Assembly (NCBI GenBank): GCA_018607905.1
Contig: JABBAP010000042.1
Span: 92,046-156,045, forward strand
DNA from: Paracoccaceae bacterium
GTDB taxonomy: Bacteria > Pseudomonadota > Alphaproteobacteria > Rhodobacterales > Rhodobacteraceae
Direction of reading: 5' to 3'
DNA: 64,000 bases
Shown here: positions 1-8,903 of the stretch, piece by piece
Layout: each line of letters opens with the position of its first letter
Numbering within the stretch: position 1 is the stretch's first letter
Program-made: the position numbers and the translations under genes
The notes under the pieces: generated by a model
What the model was told of the DNA's origin: nothing
Database searches by the model: none
Seen by the model: the letters and a program-made list of their open reading frames with translations, nothing else

Positions 1-37
1 GCAGATTCGCGGTACGTGTTTTGGCTTCGTTCAGCAT
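1..37 (-). CDS. 5' end of an unidentified gene, cut by the window edge
   Basis: An ATG at 37 on the minus strand is preceded by a good ribosome binding site (AGGGGAG, a few bases upstream) and opens a frame reading M-L-N-E-A-K-T-R-T-A-N-L to the window edge. Twelve residues are too few to assign a family. It lies downstream of der on the same strand, but 240 bases of non-coding sequence suggest it has its own promoter. Confidence 0.5.
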   Translation of the reverse strand, partial: MLNEAKTRTANL

Positions 38-160
38 GGTGCTCCCCTTTGGCTATATCCCGAAAGGTAACACTGTTTTTTGCCGCTAATTGCCCAAAAC
101 CGACACGCCCGAACGCAACAGGTGCATTTTTGCCGTTAACCTTTGCCAAAACCAAAGTGC

Positions 161-204
161 CATACAGGTGCCATACGCTTTGCATACCGTTTGCATACGC
201 TTTG
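161..204. repeat. Four CATAC repeats in exact 11-bp phase
   Basis: CATAC occurs at 161, 172, 183 and 194, each exactly 11 bp after the last. Units 2 and 4 are identical (CATACGCTTTG) and unit 3 differs only in the sixth and seventh bases. The array lies between the end of der and the start of the gene that runs off the left edge, about 125-165 bases upstream of that gene's start codon. A period of one helical turn puts all copies on one face of the DNA, which fits a protein-binding array, though a slippage-made microrepeat is possible. Confidence 0.75.
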
Positions 205-279
205 CAGCCCATTTTTAGCTATGGGAAAACAGCAACACAGCGTGACAGTAACACCACGTTCGCCCCCGTTGCGCTGGCG

Positions 280-1770
280 CTATTTTGGCTTTGGCTTCAC
301 ACCACGACCCGCTTCTTTGCGGAACTTACCCTCGGTGTGTTTGTTCAGCTTGGTCACCTTCTTTTCCTTCTTATTCGCATACGGATTTTTGTCCGATTGC
401 GAGCGAAGGAAAATACGAATAGGCGTACCAGGCATATCAAGATCGGCCCGTAAGCCGTTGACAAGATAGCGATTATAGCTTTCGGGAACCAGGTCAGGGT
501 GCGAACACATCACCACAAAACTCGGTGGCCGCGTCTTCACTTGGGTCATGTAGCGCATGCGAATACGTTTGCCCCCCGGTGCGGGCGGCGGATGCGCTTC
601 CAGTTGGCCTTCCAGCCAACGGTTCAATCGCGCCGTTGAAACACGGCGATTCCAGACCTTATGGGCTGACAAAATCGCGTCATGAAGGCGGTCAATTCCC
701 TTACCTGTTTCGGCCGAAACCGTCACCATCGGCGCACCGCGCAACTGGGGCAGCAGGCGCGTAAAGCTTTCCCGCAAGTGCTTCAATTTGCTTTGTTTTT
801 CGGTTTCAAGATCCCACTTATTTACGGCCACAACAACCGCGCGACCTTCGCGTTCTGCCAAATCGGCGATGCGCAAATCTTGTTGTTCAAACGGGATATC
901 CGCGTCCAGCAAAACCACCACAACTTCCGAGAATTTGACCGCCCGCAAACCATCCGAAACCGATAGCTTTTCCAGCTTTTCCTGCACCTTGGCCCGCTTG
1001 CGCATTCCCGCCGTGTCCCAGATCCGAAACGGCACGCCGTCCCAGTCCGTATTGGTGGAAATCGCGTCGCGTGTAATGCCAGCCTCGGGGCCAGTCAGCA
1101 ATTTATCTTGGCCCAGAATCTTGTTAATTAACGTGGACTTACCCGCATTCGGGCGGCCAACAACCGCAATCTGCAAAGGGCGTTCTTTGGAGTAGGTGAT
1201 CTCGATATCACCCTCTTCAAAACCGTCATCCTCCACGTCAACTTCGGTGTCTGGCTCGATCCGACGATCCGCAAACTCATCCGCAATTGGGATCAGCACG
1301 CGCATCAAATCATCCATGCCTTCGCCGTGCTCTGCAGACAACTGCACAGGCTCCCCAAGGCCAAGCGAGAACGCATCGTAAAAGCCCGCCTCACCCGCAT
1401 TGCCTTCGGCCTTATTTGCGCCCAAAACAACGCGCGCATTTTTCTTGCGCAAAATCTCTGCAAACACTTGATCTGCAGGCAAAACTCCCGCCCGCGCGTC
1501 CATCATAAACAGGCAAACATCGGCCATTTCCACGGCCCGTTCCGTAAGCATCCGCATGCGCCCTTGCAGGCTCTCGTCCGTGGCTTCTTCCAGCCCAGCG
1601 GTATCAATTACCGTGAACCGCAACGGCCCCAAACGGGCGTCTCCTTCGCGCAGATCGCGCGTGACACCGGGTTGGTCATCCACAAGCGCAAGCTTGCGGC
1701 CCACCAAACGGTTGAACAACGTAGATTTTCCGACATTCGGACGCCCGACAATGGCCAGCGTAAACGACAT
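280..1770 (-). CDS. der: Ribosome-associated GTPase Der (EngA)
   Basis: Tandem-GTPase protein needed for assembly of the large ribosomal subunit. At 496 residues it has the usual length. The first G domain shows GRPNVGKST at residues 9-17 and DTAG at 56-59. The second shows GRPNAGKST near residue 204, [11 protein letters not shown], and NKWD. A KH-like C-terminal domain follows and ends in a very basic tail rich in Lys, Arg and Pro, typical of alphaproteobacterial Der. The ATG at 1770 has AGGTGTG seven bases upstream. It is the third gene of a yfgM-bamB-der set on the minus strand, 84 bases after bamB. Confidence 0.97.
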   Translation of the reverse strand: MSFTLAIVGRPNVGKSTLFNRLVGRKLALVDDQPGVTRDLREGDARLGPLRFTVIDTAGLEEATDESLQGRMRMLTERAVEMADVCLFMMDARAGVLPADQVFAEILRKKNARVVLGANKAEGNAGEAGFYDAFSLGLGEPVQLSAEHGEGMDDLMRVLIPIADEFADRRIEPDTEVDVEDDGFEEGDIEITYSKERPLQIAVVGRPNAGKSTLINKILGQDKLLTGPEAGITRDAISTNTDWDGVPFRIWDTAGMRKRAKVQEKLEKLSVSDGLRAVKFSEVVVVLLDADIPFEQQDLRIADLAEREGRAVVVAVNKWDLETEKQSKLKHLRESFTRLLPQLRGAPMVTVSAETGKGIDRLHDAILSAHKVWNRRVSTARLNRWLEGQLEAHPPPAPGGKRIRMRYMTQVKTRPPSFVVMCSHPDLVPESYNRYLVNGLRADLDMPGTPIRIFLRSQSDKNPYANKKEKKVTKLNKHTEGKFRKEAGRGVKPKPK

Positions 1771-1854
1771 TTTAACACACCTGTGCTAGAAGATTAGACA
1801 CGCCCTCTAGCCCATCATGCTTTCAATGGAAAGCGTATAAGCGTTTCGGGGCGA

Positions 1855-3198
1855 TCACTGAAATGCGTGCAACTGCCCGTTACCAGACAAGATGTACATC
1901 CGATTTCCCGCGATCGCAGGCTGCGATGCCGCGCCACCCGGAATATCGACGGTTCCTGTTAACGCACCATTAACTGGATCATAGCTGCGCAAAAGGCCAT
2001 CACTGCCGCCAACCCAAACCTGACCACCCGCCAAAACAGGCCCAAAATAGGCATAGGTCGCACGCTTGCGGCGGTCTCTTTCTGTTTTAAAATCAGGGAG
2101 TTCTTGGGACCAGACCTCGGTTCCGTCAGATGCGTTCAACCGTTTAACCGCAAAGCGATCAGTTACCATAAACACCGCGCCGCCAGCAGGCCACACGGGT
2201 GAATAAGACCCATCTTTCGCTGTCCACAACCGTTCACCTGAACGACGATCCATCGCCGCCAAACGCCCGGTTTGGTTCGCAACATACACCGTGCGACCAT
2301 CAATCACGGGGTCGCCAGAAATATCTGCAACCAAATTGCGCGCCAAACCTTTGTTGCCACCTGACACAGAACCGCTCCATGCACGCAGGCCGTTTGATGC
2401 AACCGTGCCAACCAGTTCCCCTGATGAAAACGGGATCACAACCAGTTTTCCAAGGGCCGCCGGGGCACCCGCACCCGCAACACCAGCAGTGTTACCGGGG
2501 CTCAGTTGTTGCCACAAAATACGCCCGTTTTTGATATCAAGTCCAAGCGCCACATTGTTGCGCCCGACAGCCACAACGGTGTCGCCGACAATCACAGGCG
2601 CTGCAGAAATCGCGCCCGTCATTTGATGACGCCAGCGCAAAGCCCCCGTCGCAGGGTTCATCACCACAATTTCGCCGTGACCGGTTGTTGCCGCTAAGAT
2701 ACCGTTTCCAAAGGCTAAACCGCCGCCCGATGCTTCGTTTGATTTTTCATTCGGCGGTGTCAGATCAGCCACCCAGACAGGAGCGCCAGCCGTGGTAAAC
2801 GCGCGAACACCCGCGTTGGCATCCATCGTATAAATGCGGCCATCAGCAATGATCGGGCTTGCGGTGATGGCATGTTTCTTTGAATTTCCGGTTCCAACAT
2901 TGGCCGCCCAAATCCGCGTCAGGCTCCGTCCAAGGGATGGATGGCGGATCAAATGTTGCGCAGAGCCATTTCGGTGCGTCCAAGAGGCATTCGTCGCAGG
3001 TGCCGCCAACGACAGCTTATCAATGCGAACCTCAATTTCTTCAACAGCAGGTACGTCTGCGCCTAGCGCGACGTTGGGCGCGCGAAGCTCGAGCCGTTCG
3101 CCCTCTAATACGCGTTCTCTCTCGCAGCCAAACAGGACCGCGCCCATCAGCAAAGACACGGTTAACGTGCGTCCAATTTTTGTTGCTTGTCCAGTCAT
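1855..3198 (-). CDS. bamB: Outer-membrane assembly lipoprotein BamB-like, PQQ-type beta-propeller
   Basis: Predicted periplasmic lipoprotein of 447 residues. The chosen ATG (3198) gives a short basic N-terminus, a hydrophobic stretch and a lipobox-like LFGC near residue 24; an earlier in-frame start would bury this signal. The rest is a run of PQQ-type propeller blades, seen as repeated G-x-(V/I)-x-A-x-(D/N) motifs with G-x-x-x-W, such as GRILWQ, GERLWT and GTEVWS. BamB is the family member that supports beta-barrel insertion by BamA. Placement between yfgM and der matches the gene order known from other proteobacteria, and this supports BamB over an unrelated propeller. Confidence 0.88.
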   Translation of the reverse strand: MTGQATKIGRTLTVSLLMGAVLFGCERERVLEGERLELRAPNVALGADVPAVEEIEVRIDKLSLAAPATNASWTHRNGSAQHLIRHPSLGRSLTRIWAANVGTGNSKKHAITASPIIADGRIYTMDANAGVRAFTTAGAPVWVADLTPPNEKSNEASGGGLAFGNGILAATTGHGEIVVMNPATGALRWRHQMTGAISAAPVIVGDTVVAVGRNNVALGLDIKNGRILWQQLSPGNTAGVAGAGAPAALGKLVVIPFSSGELVGTVASNGLRAWSGSVSGGNKGLARNLVADISGDPVIDGRTVYVANQTGRLAAMDRRSGERLWTAKDGSYSPVWPAGGAVFMVTDRFAVKRLNASDGTEVWSQELPDFKTERDRRKRATYAYFGPVLAGGQVWVGGSDGLLRSYDPVNGALTGTVDIPGGAASQPAIAGNRMYILSGNGQLHAFQ

Positions 3199-3297
3199 CG
3201 TAATCGCCACCCGCTCTGCCTCGATCTTATACTTTGATCTATTTGCTTTGTTATTTGTGCAAGTTTCTAAACGAAAAGGCAATCACGCCCTTTCGTC

Positions 3298-3969
3298 TTA
3301 TTCAGACAATAAAACAGGTGCTGACGGCAGCTCCGCCCCAAGTGCGACCAACATTTGTGTTGCACGGTTGCGCAACCCGTCGGTGATTTCACTGTCTTGA
3401 AACAATTCGGTAAAAATCTCAATCGCGGCGCTCTGATCATCACCGGCCAGGGCGATTAAGCCCTGCTGTTCTAACGCCAACGGGCGGTACAAGGCACCAG
3501 GTGCAGCCAATTGGGCCAAGACCGCGTCACGCTCTGTGGCCTCTTGATCTTCGCCACGCAAAATCAACGCCTTTAACTGTGCCATATCAGCGTAAATCGG
3601 ATCAGCGCCACTGTTTGCAACGCCTTCAAATGCCGCAATCGCTGCGTCTATGTCGCCTGCTTGGATCAGTTCGCCAGCGCGCCGCATCTCTACAACAACT
3701 TGCGCTGCCCCTGCATCAGGTGCGACATCAGCCAAGGCCGCGGCACGTGCTGCTGGCTCTTTTTCATCAAGTGCTGCAACCAACTTATCGCCAAGGGCTT
3801 GCGCCGCATTCGCTGTCGCTACCTTTTGATATTCCAAATACCCAGTGACACCAACAACGCCAACAACCAGCGCAATTGCGATCCAGCCGTATTTGCGAAC
3901 ATATTTATACAACTGATCGCGCCGAACTTCTTCGGTTACTTCTTCGATAAAGGAATCGGTATCACTCAC
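3298..3969 (-). CDS. YfgM-like membrane-anchored tetratricopeptide protein
   Basis: A 223-residue protein starting with GTG at 3969, with AGGAGA six bases upstream. It has an acidic N-terminus, one transmembrane helix near residues 28-45 (WIAIALVVGVVGVTGYL) and a mostly helical, Ala-rich periplasmic part that fits TPR-like repeats. YfgM in Escherichia coli is an ancillary SecYEG-associated protein encoded next to bamB and der, and the order here is the same. The role in passing secreted proteins to periplasmic chaperones is inferred from family and position. First gene of the set, divergent from the efflux operon. Confidence 0.8.
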   Translation of the reverse strand: MSDTDSFIEEVTEEVRRDQLYKYVRKYGWIAIALVVGVVGVTGYLEYQKVATANAAQALGDKLVAALDEKEPAARAAALADVAPDAGAAQVVVEMRRAGELIQAGDIDAAIAAFEGVANSGADPIYADMAQLKALILRGEDQEATERDAVLAQLAAPGALYRPLALEQQGLIALAGDDQSAAIEIFTELFQDSEITDGLRNRATQMLVALGAELPSAPVLLSE

Positions 3970-4071
3970 GACTGTCTCCTGCCCGTTTTCGCGCGGACAT
4001 TACTGCGAAGCGGGTGACTTTGCCAAGCTGCATTTAGCAAAATGCTGCGACGTTTCGCCGTTTCGCTTAGA

Positions 4072-4134
4072 AAATAAGCAATGCTCTCTTGCCAGTGGTC
4101 CGACATCACCCTATTTAGAGAGCAGTGCTTATTT
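4072..4134. promoter_or_regulatory. 18-bp inverted repeat in front of the RND efflux operon
   Basis: The arms 4072-4089 and 4117-4134 are reverse complements at 17 of 18 positions, with a 27-base loop. The repeat sits in the 208-base gap between the divergent yfgM-like and efflux genes, 43 bases upstream of the adaptor start. No U-tract follows on either strand, so it is not a classical terminator. It may be a double operator or a leader hairpin. No efflux regulator gene is adjacent. Confidence 0.7.
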
Positions 4135-4177
4135 ACGCCCAACAAAGATCTATTTTACTGGGCTGGAGGTTGCTTGC

Positions 4178-5269
4178 ATGCGTTTTACCCCACTTTTGAC
4201 CGCGGCTTTGGTCTGCGCCTTTACTTATATGCTTATTCTGGAACGCGAAACATTGCTCGCTTTTGCGGGAGCAGAGGCAGAAACCATCGCCGAGGAAGTG
4301 GTTTCAGATCGCATCGAAGATAAACCACCAGTTTCTGTTTTAGTCATGAAATCAAGCGCCAAACCCGTTGAACGCGGTATTGTATTGCGTGGCCAAACCG
4401 CTGCGTTCCGCTTGTTGGATGTCAAAGCAGAAACAAGCGGCCAAGTCATTTCCTCGCCTTTGCGCGCTGGTACGCTTGTCGGCGAAGGTGAATTGCTGTG
4501 CCAATTAAACGCTGGCACAAAGCAGGCCTCAATGGCCGAGGCAAAGGCCCGTTTGGCCGAAGCAGAAGCAAACAACAAAGCATCAGCGACGCTTGTTCAA
4601 AAGGGGTATGCCTCTGAAACCTCGGCTTTTTCTCGTCTCGCCCAGCTTGAAGCTGCGCAAGCGGGCCTTGAACGCGCTGAAAAAGAAATGGAATATCTCG
4701 AAATCCACGCGCCGTTTTCTGGCATTCTTGAAACGGACACCGCAGAATTTGGCGCTTTGATGCAACCAGGCGCAACCTGCGCCCGCATTTTAGAACTCAA
4801 TCCGATCAAACTGGTTGGCTACGCGACAGAACAACAAGTCCGACGCATTGCCGTTGGTGGCATGGCTGGCGCGCGGATGATTGGCGGCGAAACGGTCGTT
4901 GGTCAACTGACTTTCATTTCACGCAGTGCGGACCCTGAAACCCGCACATTCAAGGTCGAAGTTACTATTCCCAACGAAAAACTCGAAATTAGGGATGGCT
5001 CGACGGCCGAAATTTTCATCGCATTAAGTGGTGAAACTGGCCATTTGCTGCCCCAATCCTCACTGACGTTGAATGACGAAGGCGTCATAGGCGTGCGCAT
5101 TGTAAACGGCGAAACCGCAAAATTTGTGGCCGTTACAATTGTGAACGAAACATCGGATGGGTTTTGGGTCACGGGGCTTGATGAAAGCGTCGAAGTGATT
5201 GTTGTGGGCCAAGAATATGTAATTTCAGGGCGCCGCGTTACCGTCACCTATCAGGGCGATGCATCATGA
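4178..5269 (+). CDS. RND efflux periplasmic adaptor (membrane fusion protein)
   Basis: A 363-residue adaptor that would link the inner-membrane pump to an outer-membrane channel. The ATG at 4178 has GGAGG nine bases upstream. An N-terminal hydrophobic segment (residues 3-22) is followed by a split lipoyl/barrel-sandwich domain (around residues 70-110 and 165-200) flanking a short alpha-hairpin rich in Ala and Glu, then a beta-barrel and a membrane-proximal domain. It overlaps the pump gene by four bases (ATGA), so the two are translationally coupled. No TolC gene lies nearby, so the outer-membrane channel is probably encoded elsewhere. Substrate unknown. Confidence 0.93.
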   Translation: MRFTPLLTAALVCAFTYMLILERETLLAFAGAEAETIAEEVVSDRIEDKPPVSVLVMKSSAKPVERGIVLRGQTAAFRLLDVKAETSGQVISSPLRAGTLVGEGELLCQLNAGTKQASMAEAKARLAEAEANNKASATLVQKGYASETSAFSRLAQLEAAQAGLERAEKEMEYLEIHAPFSGILETDTAEFGALMQPGATCARILELNPIKLVGYATEQQVRRIAVGGMAGARMIGGETVVGQLTFISRSADPETRTFKVEVTIPNEKLEIRDGSTAEIFIALSGETGHLLPQSSLTLNDEGVIGVRIVNGETAKFVAVTIVNETSDGFWVTGLDESVEVIVVGQEYVISGRRVTVTYQGDAS

Positions 5270-8200
5270 CTGGGCTGGTCGATTGGGCCTCTGCTCGGGC
5301 CAGAATGATCTTTGCGTTCATCGTTCTTTCCCTCGCAGCAGGCGGGTATTCTTACTATACCTTACCTAAAGAAGGCGAGCCTGACATCGACATCCCCGCG
5401 CTGTTTGTGTCCGTTCCCTTCCCTGGTATTTCTGCTGAGGACAGCGAAAAACTGTTGGTCAAACCAATGGAATCCAAACTGAAAGAACTGGATGGCCTCA
5501 AGGCTATTTCTGGCGTCGCATCCGAAAATTATGCACTGGTTGTGATGGAGTTTGAATTTGGTTGGGACAAAGCCGCGACAATTGCCAACGTGCGCGATAA
5601 AATCAACCAAGCCGAAGCCGATTTCCCCGAAGGGGCAGAACAATACACAATTGATGAAATCAACTTCTCGCAATTCCCAATCCTTGTTGTTTCGCTGTCG
5701 GGTCAAATTCCAGAACGCACACTGTTGCGCGTCGCCAAAGATTTGCAGGATGAAATCGAGGGGCACTCTGGCGTGCTCGAAGCCGGGCTCGCGGGCCACC
5801 GCGACGAAATGCTGGAGGTCCTGATCGACCCCCTAAAACTCGAGGCGTATAACGTCACCGCAGGCGAATTGATCAATGTTGTGACCAACAACAACCAGTT
5901 GATCGCAGCAGGCGAAGTTGAAACCGCCAACGGCGCGTTTTCCGTCAAAATTCCCTCCGCTTTTGATGAGCCAAACGACGTCTACAGCCTGCCAGTCAAA
6001 GTAAATGGCGACAGCATAATTACCCTCGGTGATCTTGCCGATATCCGACTGACGTTTGAAGATCGCACAGGAACAGCACGTTACAACGGCCAAACAACGG
6101 TGGCGTTGCAGGTGGTTAAACGCAAAGGTTTCAACCTAATCAACACCGTCACGGACGTGCGTGCTTTGGTGGAAAAAGCCCAAGAAGATTGGCCAGAAGA
6201 GCTGCAAAACTCGATCCAAGTTAGTTTTTCGATGGACGAGAGCAACCAAGTCGCTGACATGGTTGGACAGTTGGAATCCTCTGTTTTTACCGCGGTCGCG
6301 TTGGTGATGATCGTGATTCTTGCAGCACTCGGTGTGCGCTCCGCGTTGCTCGTTGGTTTTGCGATTCCAACGTCCTTTTTGCTGGCCTTCGCTTTAATGG
6401 CCCTATCGGGCATTTCAATTTCAAATATGGTTATGTTCGGCCTGATCTTGGCGGTCGGGATGTTGGTGGACGGCGCCATTGTGGTGGTCGAATACGCTGA
6501 CAAGGAAATCAGCAAAGGCACAGGGCCTATGCGCGCCTATGCCGCCGCTGCAAAACGGATGTTCTGGCCGATCATTTCCTCCACCGCGACAACCTTGTGT
6601 GCCTTTTTGCCGATGTTGTTCTGGCCCGGTGTACCTGGCGAATTCATGCGGATGTTACCGATCACACTGATCTTCGTGCTGTCTGCCTCCCTGCTGGTCG
6701 CGCTGGTTTATTTACCCGTTGTTGGCGGCGTCACGGGCCGCTTGTCGGCACTGCTGGAAAGTTCATCCAGTTTACTACGCGCCAAACTCCATTGGTCCCT
6801 GCGGATCATTCTATTCTTCGCAAGTGCCGCATTGTTGTTCGTTAGCGTCCTATTCATGCTGCGCGGAGCGATGCTGGCTGCGGCACCGGTATTTGTCATC
6901 AGTTGCATGGCGCTTTCAATCACTGGCGGTTCCATCACGCCGCTCCGAAAAGAAAAGAAAATCCGCGCTGGATATCGCCGCTCGCCATTTGGTTGGTTCA
7001 TCCACTTCCTGACGGGCAACCCCATTATGCCGATCGTTTCAATCGTTGCGGTCGCCTTCTTTGTTGCAAGCGTGTTCAGCTATTTTGGCGAAAACTCCAA
7101 AGGCGTAGAATTCTTTGTTACCACCGAACCCGAACGCGCAAACGTCTATGTTCGCGCGCGCGGCAACCTTTCGATTGAAGAAAAAGACCGCCTTTTAAGA
7201 CTAGTTGAGGCCAGCATTGTCGATGTTCCCTACATCGAGTCTACCTTTGCCTTTGCTGGTGAAGGCGGTTTGAACCAGAACACCAGCGGTGCCTCTCCGC
7301 CGATTGATACCATCGGCCAAGTCCAGATCGAACTGATGAACTGGAGCGAACGCCCGATTGGGTCTGGCCAAGGCATCTTGAACGACGTCAATAATCGCAT
7401 CAAAGACATTCCCGGCATCCAAGCAGAGGTCACCGAACAGGCCATGGGGCCAGCGTCAGGTAAGCCGCTTAATCTGCGCCTAAAGGGCGAAGATTGGGAC
7501 GATCTGATGCAAGCCGCTCAATATGTGCGAGCTAAGTTCGAGGAAACCAAGGGCCTAACAAAAATCGAAGACACGCGGCCATTGCCAGGTATTGATTGGC
7601 AAATCGACGTTGATATCCAACGCGCAGGGCGCTTCGGCGCGGACGTGCTGTCTGTGGGCGCAATGGTACAACTGGTTACCCGTGGCTTGTTGCTCGATAC
7701 GATGCGGGTCGACAGCTCGGACGAAGAAATCGAAATTCGCGTTCGCTTGCCCGAACAAGATCGCATCTTATCCACAATCGACACGCTGCGCGTGCGTACA
7801 CAATCGGGCCTGATCCCGTTGTCGAATTTTATCACCCGCACACCCGTTCAAAAACTGGGACAGATTGATAGGTCCGACGCGCAACGTTATTTTGATGTGA
7901 AATCAGATGTGAATGGTGATCTTTTTGTGGACAGCACAGGCAATTTTGTTGAAGCCGATGCCGCTGGAGCCAAACCCTTTAGCGGCCCACTTGCCATCGA
8001 AACCGTCACAAAATGGCTCGAGGAAGAAGCCGTTCTGCCCACAGGTGTGACATGGAAATGGGAAGGCGATCAAGAAGACCAAGAAGAATCCAGCGCCTTT
8101 CTTGGCAAAGCATTCATGGGTGCATTGGGCCTGATGTTTGTGATCTTGCTTGCACAATTCAACTCGATTTATAACTCTGTTCTGGTACTGCTCGCGGTCA

Positions 8201-8817
8201 TCCTTTCCACCACAGGTGTGCTGATCGGCATGCTTGTGATGGATCAGACGTTCTCGATCATCATGACGGGAACAGGCATCGTTGCGCTGGCTGGGATCGT
8301 GGTGAACAACAACATTGTTCTAATCGACACCTATCAAGAATACGCGCAATACATGCCGCGTCTTCAGGCCATTGTGCGCACTGCCGAAGACCGCATTCGC
8401 CCTGTTCTATTGACCACTGTCACAACGATGGCGGGTCTTGCTCCGATGATGTACGGTTTGTCGATTGATTTTGCCAACGGTGGTTATGCCATCGACGCGC
8501 CAACCGCGCTGTGGTGGAAACAACTTGCCACTGCCGTTGTGTTTGGCTTGGGGATCGCGACGGTTCTAACGCTGGTGTTCACGCCATCCCTGCTCGCGTT
8601 TCGCATTTGGTTTACAGTTATCGCCAAATGGATCGGCGGCTTCGTTGCGGCCCTGATCGCCGGGCATTCCTCAAAGGTAGCGCTGAACCGTGCGCAATCG
8701 CGTGCAACACAGCAAATGTGGCTGGAAGAGATCACTTGGGATGATGTGATCGAAGAGGGTCCAGAACCACTTGTTGAGGTTCCAGCACCTGCCACAGCAA
8801 TGAAGGCCGCAGAATAA
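5266..8817 (+). CDS. RND-family efflux pump inner-membrane subunit (AcrB-like)
   Basis: A 1183-residue proton-driven exporter with the AcrB plan: TM1, large periplasmic loop, TM2-6, then a repeat of the same. It is longer than the usual 1030-1050 residues. The extra length lies between TM6 and TM7, where residues about 511-553 form one or two additional hydrophobic helices followed by a basic linker. In TM4 the usual Asp-Asp pair is Asp-Gly (GMLVDGAIVVVEY), and the TM10 segment reads GIVVNNNIVLID in place of the AcrB lysine motif, so the proton relay differs from AcrB. Drug, metal or lipid substrate cannot be told from sequence. Confidence 0.95.
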   Translation: MTGLVDWASARARMIFAFIVLSLAAGGYSYYTLPKEGEPDIDIPALFVSVPFPGISAEDSEKLLVKPMESKLKELDGLKAISGVASENYALVVMEFEFGWDKAATIANVRDKINQAEADFPEGAEQYTIDEINFSQFPILVVSLSGQIPERTLLRVAKDLQDEIEGHSGVLEAGLAGHRDEMLEVLIDPLKLEAYNVTAGELINVVTNNNQLIAAGEVETANGAFSVKIPSAFDEPNDVYSLPVKVNGDSIITLGDLADIRLTFEDRTGTARYNGQTTVALQVVKRKGFNLINTVTDVRALVEKAQEDWPEELQNSIQVSFSMDESNQVADMVGQLESSVFTAVALVMIVILAALGVRSALLVGFAIPTSFLLAFALMALSGISISNMVMFGLILAVGMLVDGAIVVVEYADKEISKGTGPMRAYAAAAKRMFWPIISSTATTLCAFLPMLFWPGVPGEFMRMLPITLIFVLSASLLVALVYLPVVGGVTGRLSALLESSSSLLRAKLHWSLRIILFFASAALLFVSVLFMLRGAMLAAAPVFVISCMALSITGGSITPLRKEKKIRAGYRRSPFGWFIHFLTGNPIMPIVSIVAVAFFVASVFSYFGENSKGVEFFVTTEPERANVYVRARGNLSIEEKDRLLRLVEASIVDVPYIESTFAFAGEGGLNQNTSGASPPIDTIGQVQIELMNWSERPIGSGQGILNDVNNRIKDIPGIQAEVTEQAMGPASGKPLNLRLKGEDWDDLMQAAQYVRAKFEETKGLTKIEDTRPLPGIDWQIDVDIQRAGRFGADVLSVGAMVQLVTRGLLLDTMRVDSSDEEIEIRVRLPEQDRILSTIDTLRVRTQSGLIPLSNFITRTPVQKLGQIDRSDAQRYFDVKSDVNGDLFVDSTGNFVEADAAGAKPFSGPLAIETVTKWLEEEAVLPTGVTWKWEGDQEDQEESSAFLGKAFMGALGLMFVILLAQFNSIYNSVLVLLAVILSTTGVLIGMLVMDQTFSIIMTGTGIVALAGIVVNNNIVLIDTYQEYAQYMPRLQAIVRTAEDRIRPVLLTTVTTMAGLAPMMYGLSIDFANGGYAIDAPTALWWKQLATAVVFGLGIATVLTLVFTPSLLAFRIWFTVIAKWIGGFVAALIAGHSSKVALNRAQSRATQQMWLEEITWDDVIEEGPEPLVEVPAPATAMKAAE

Positions 8818-8833
8818 AACTTGCGGCTCCACC

Positions 8834-8857
8834 CTTCTTCTGGCCTTAAATATCCCC
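8834..8857 (-). repeat. Interspersed GATATTT/GAGTATTT-type motif, copy 1
   Basis: Read on the minus strand this is GGGGATATTTAAGGCCAGAAG. It resembles two other intergenic or start-site copies at 26803-26829 and 60024-60050 (GAGTATTT, two to four bases, GG, then ACAAAAGAA). Here it lies in the 86-base gap between the convergent efflux and ABC-exporter genes. This is the most divergent copy. Confidence 0.45.
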
Positions 8858-8903
8858 CGAGCGGAGCGGACCCGCATCTATGATGCACACCAGAGGCTCA
8901 GAG

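Noticed and set aside
161..204. CRISPR-like array
   Set aside because: Units are 11 bases without spacers; far too short for CRISPR.
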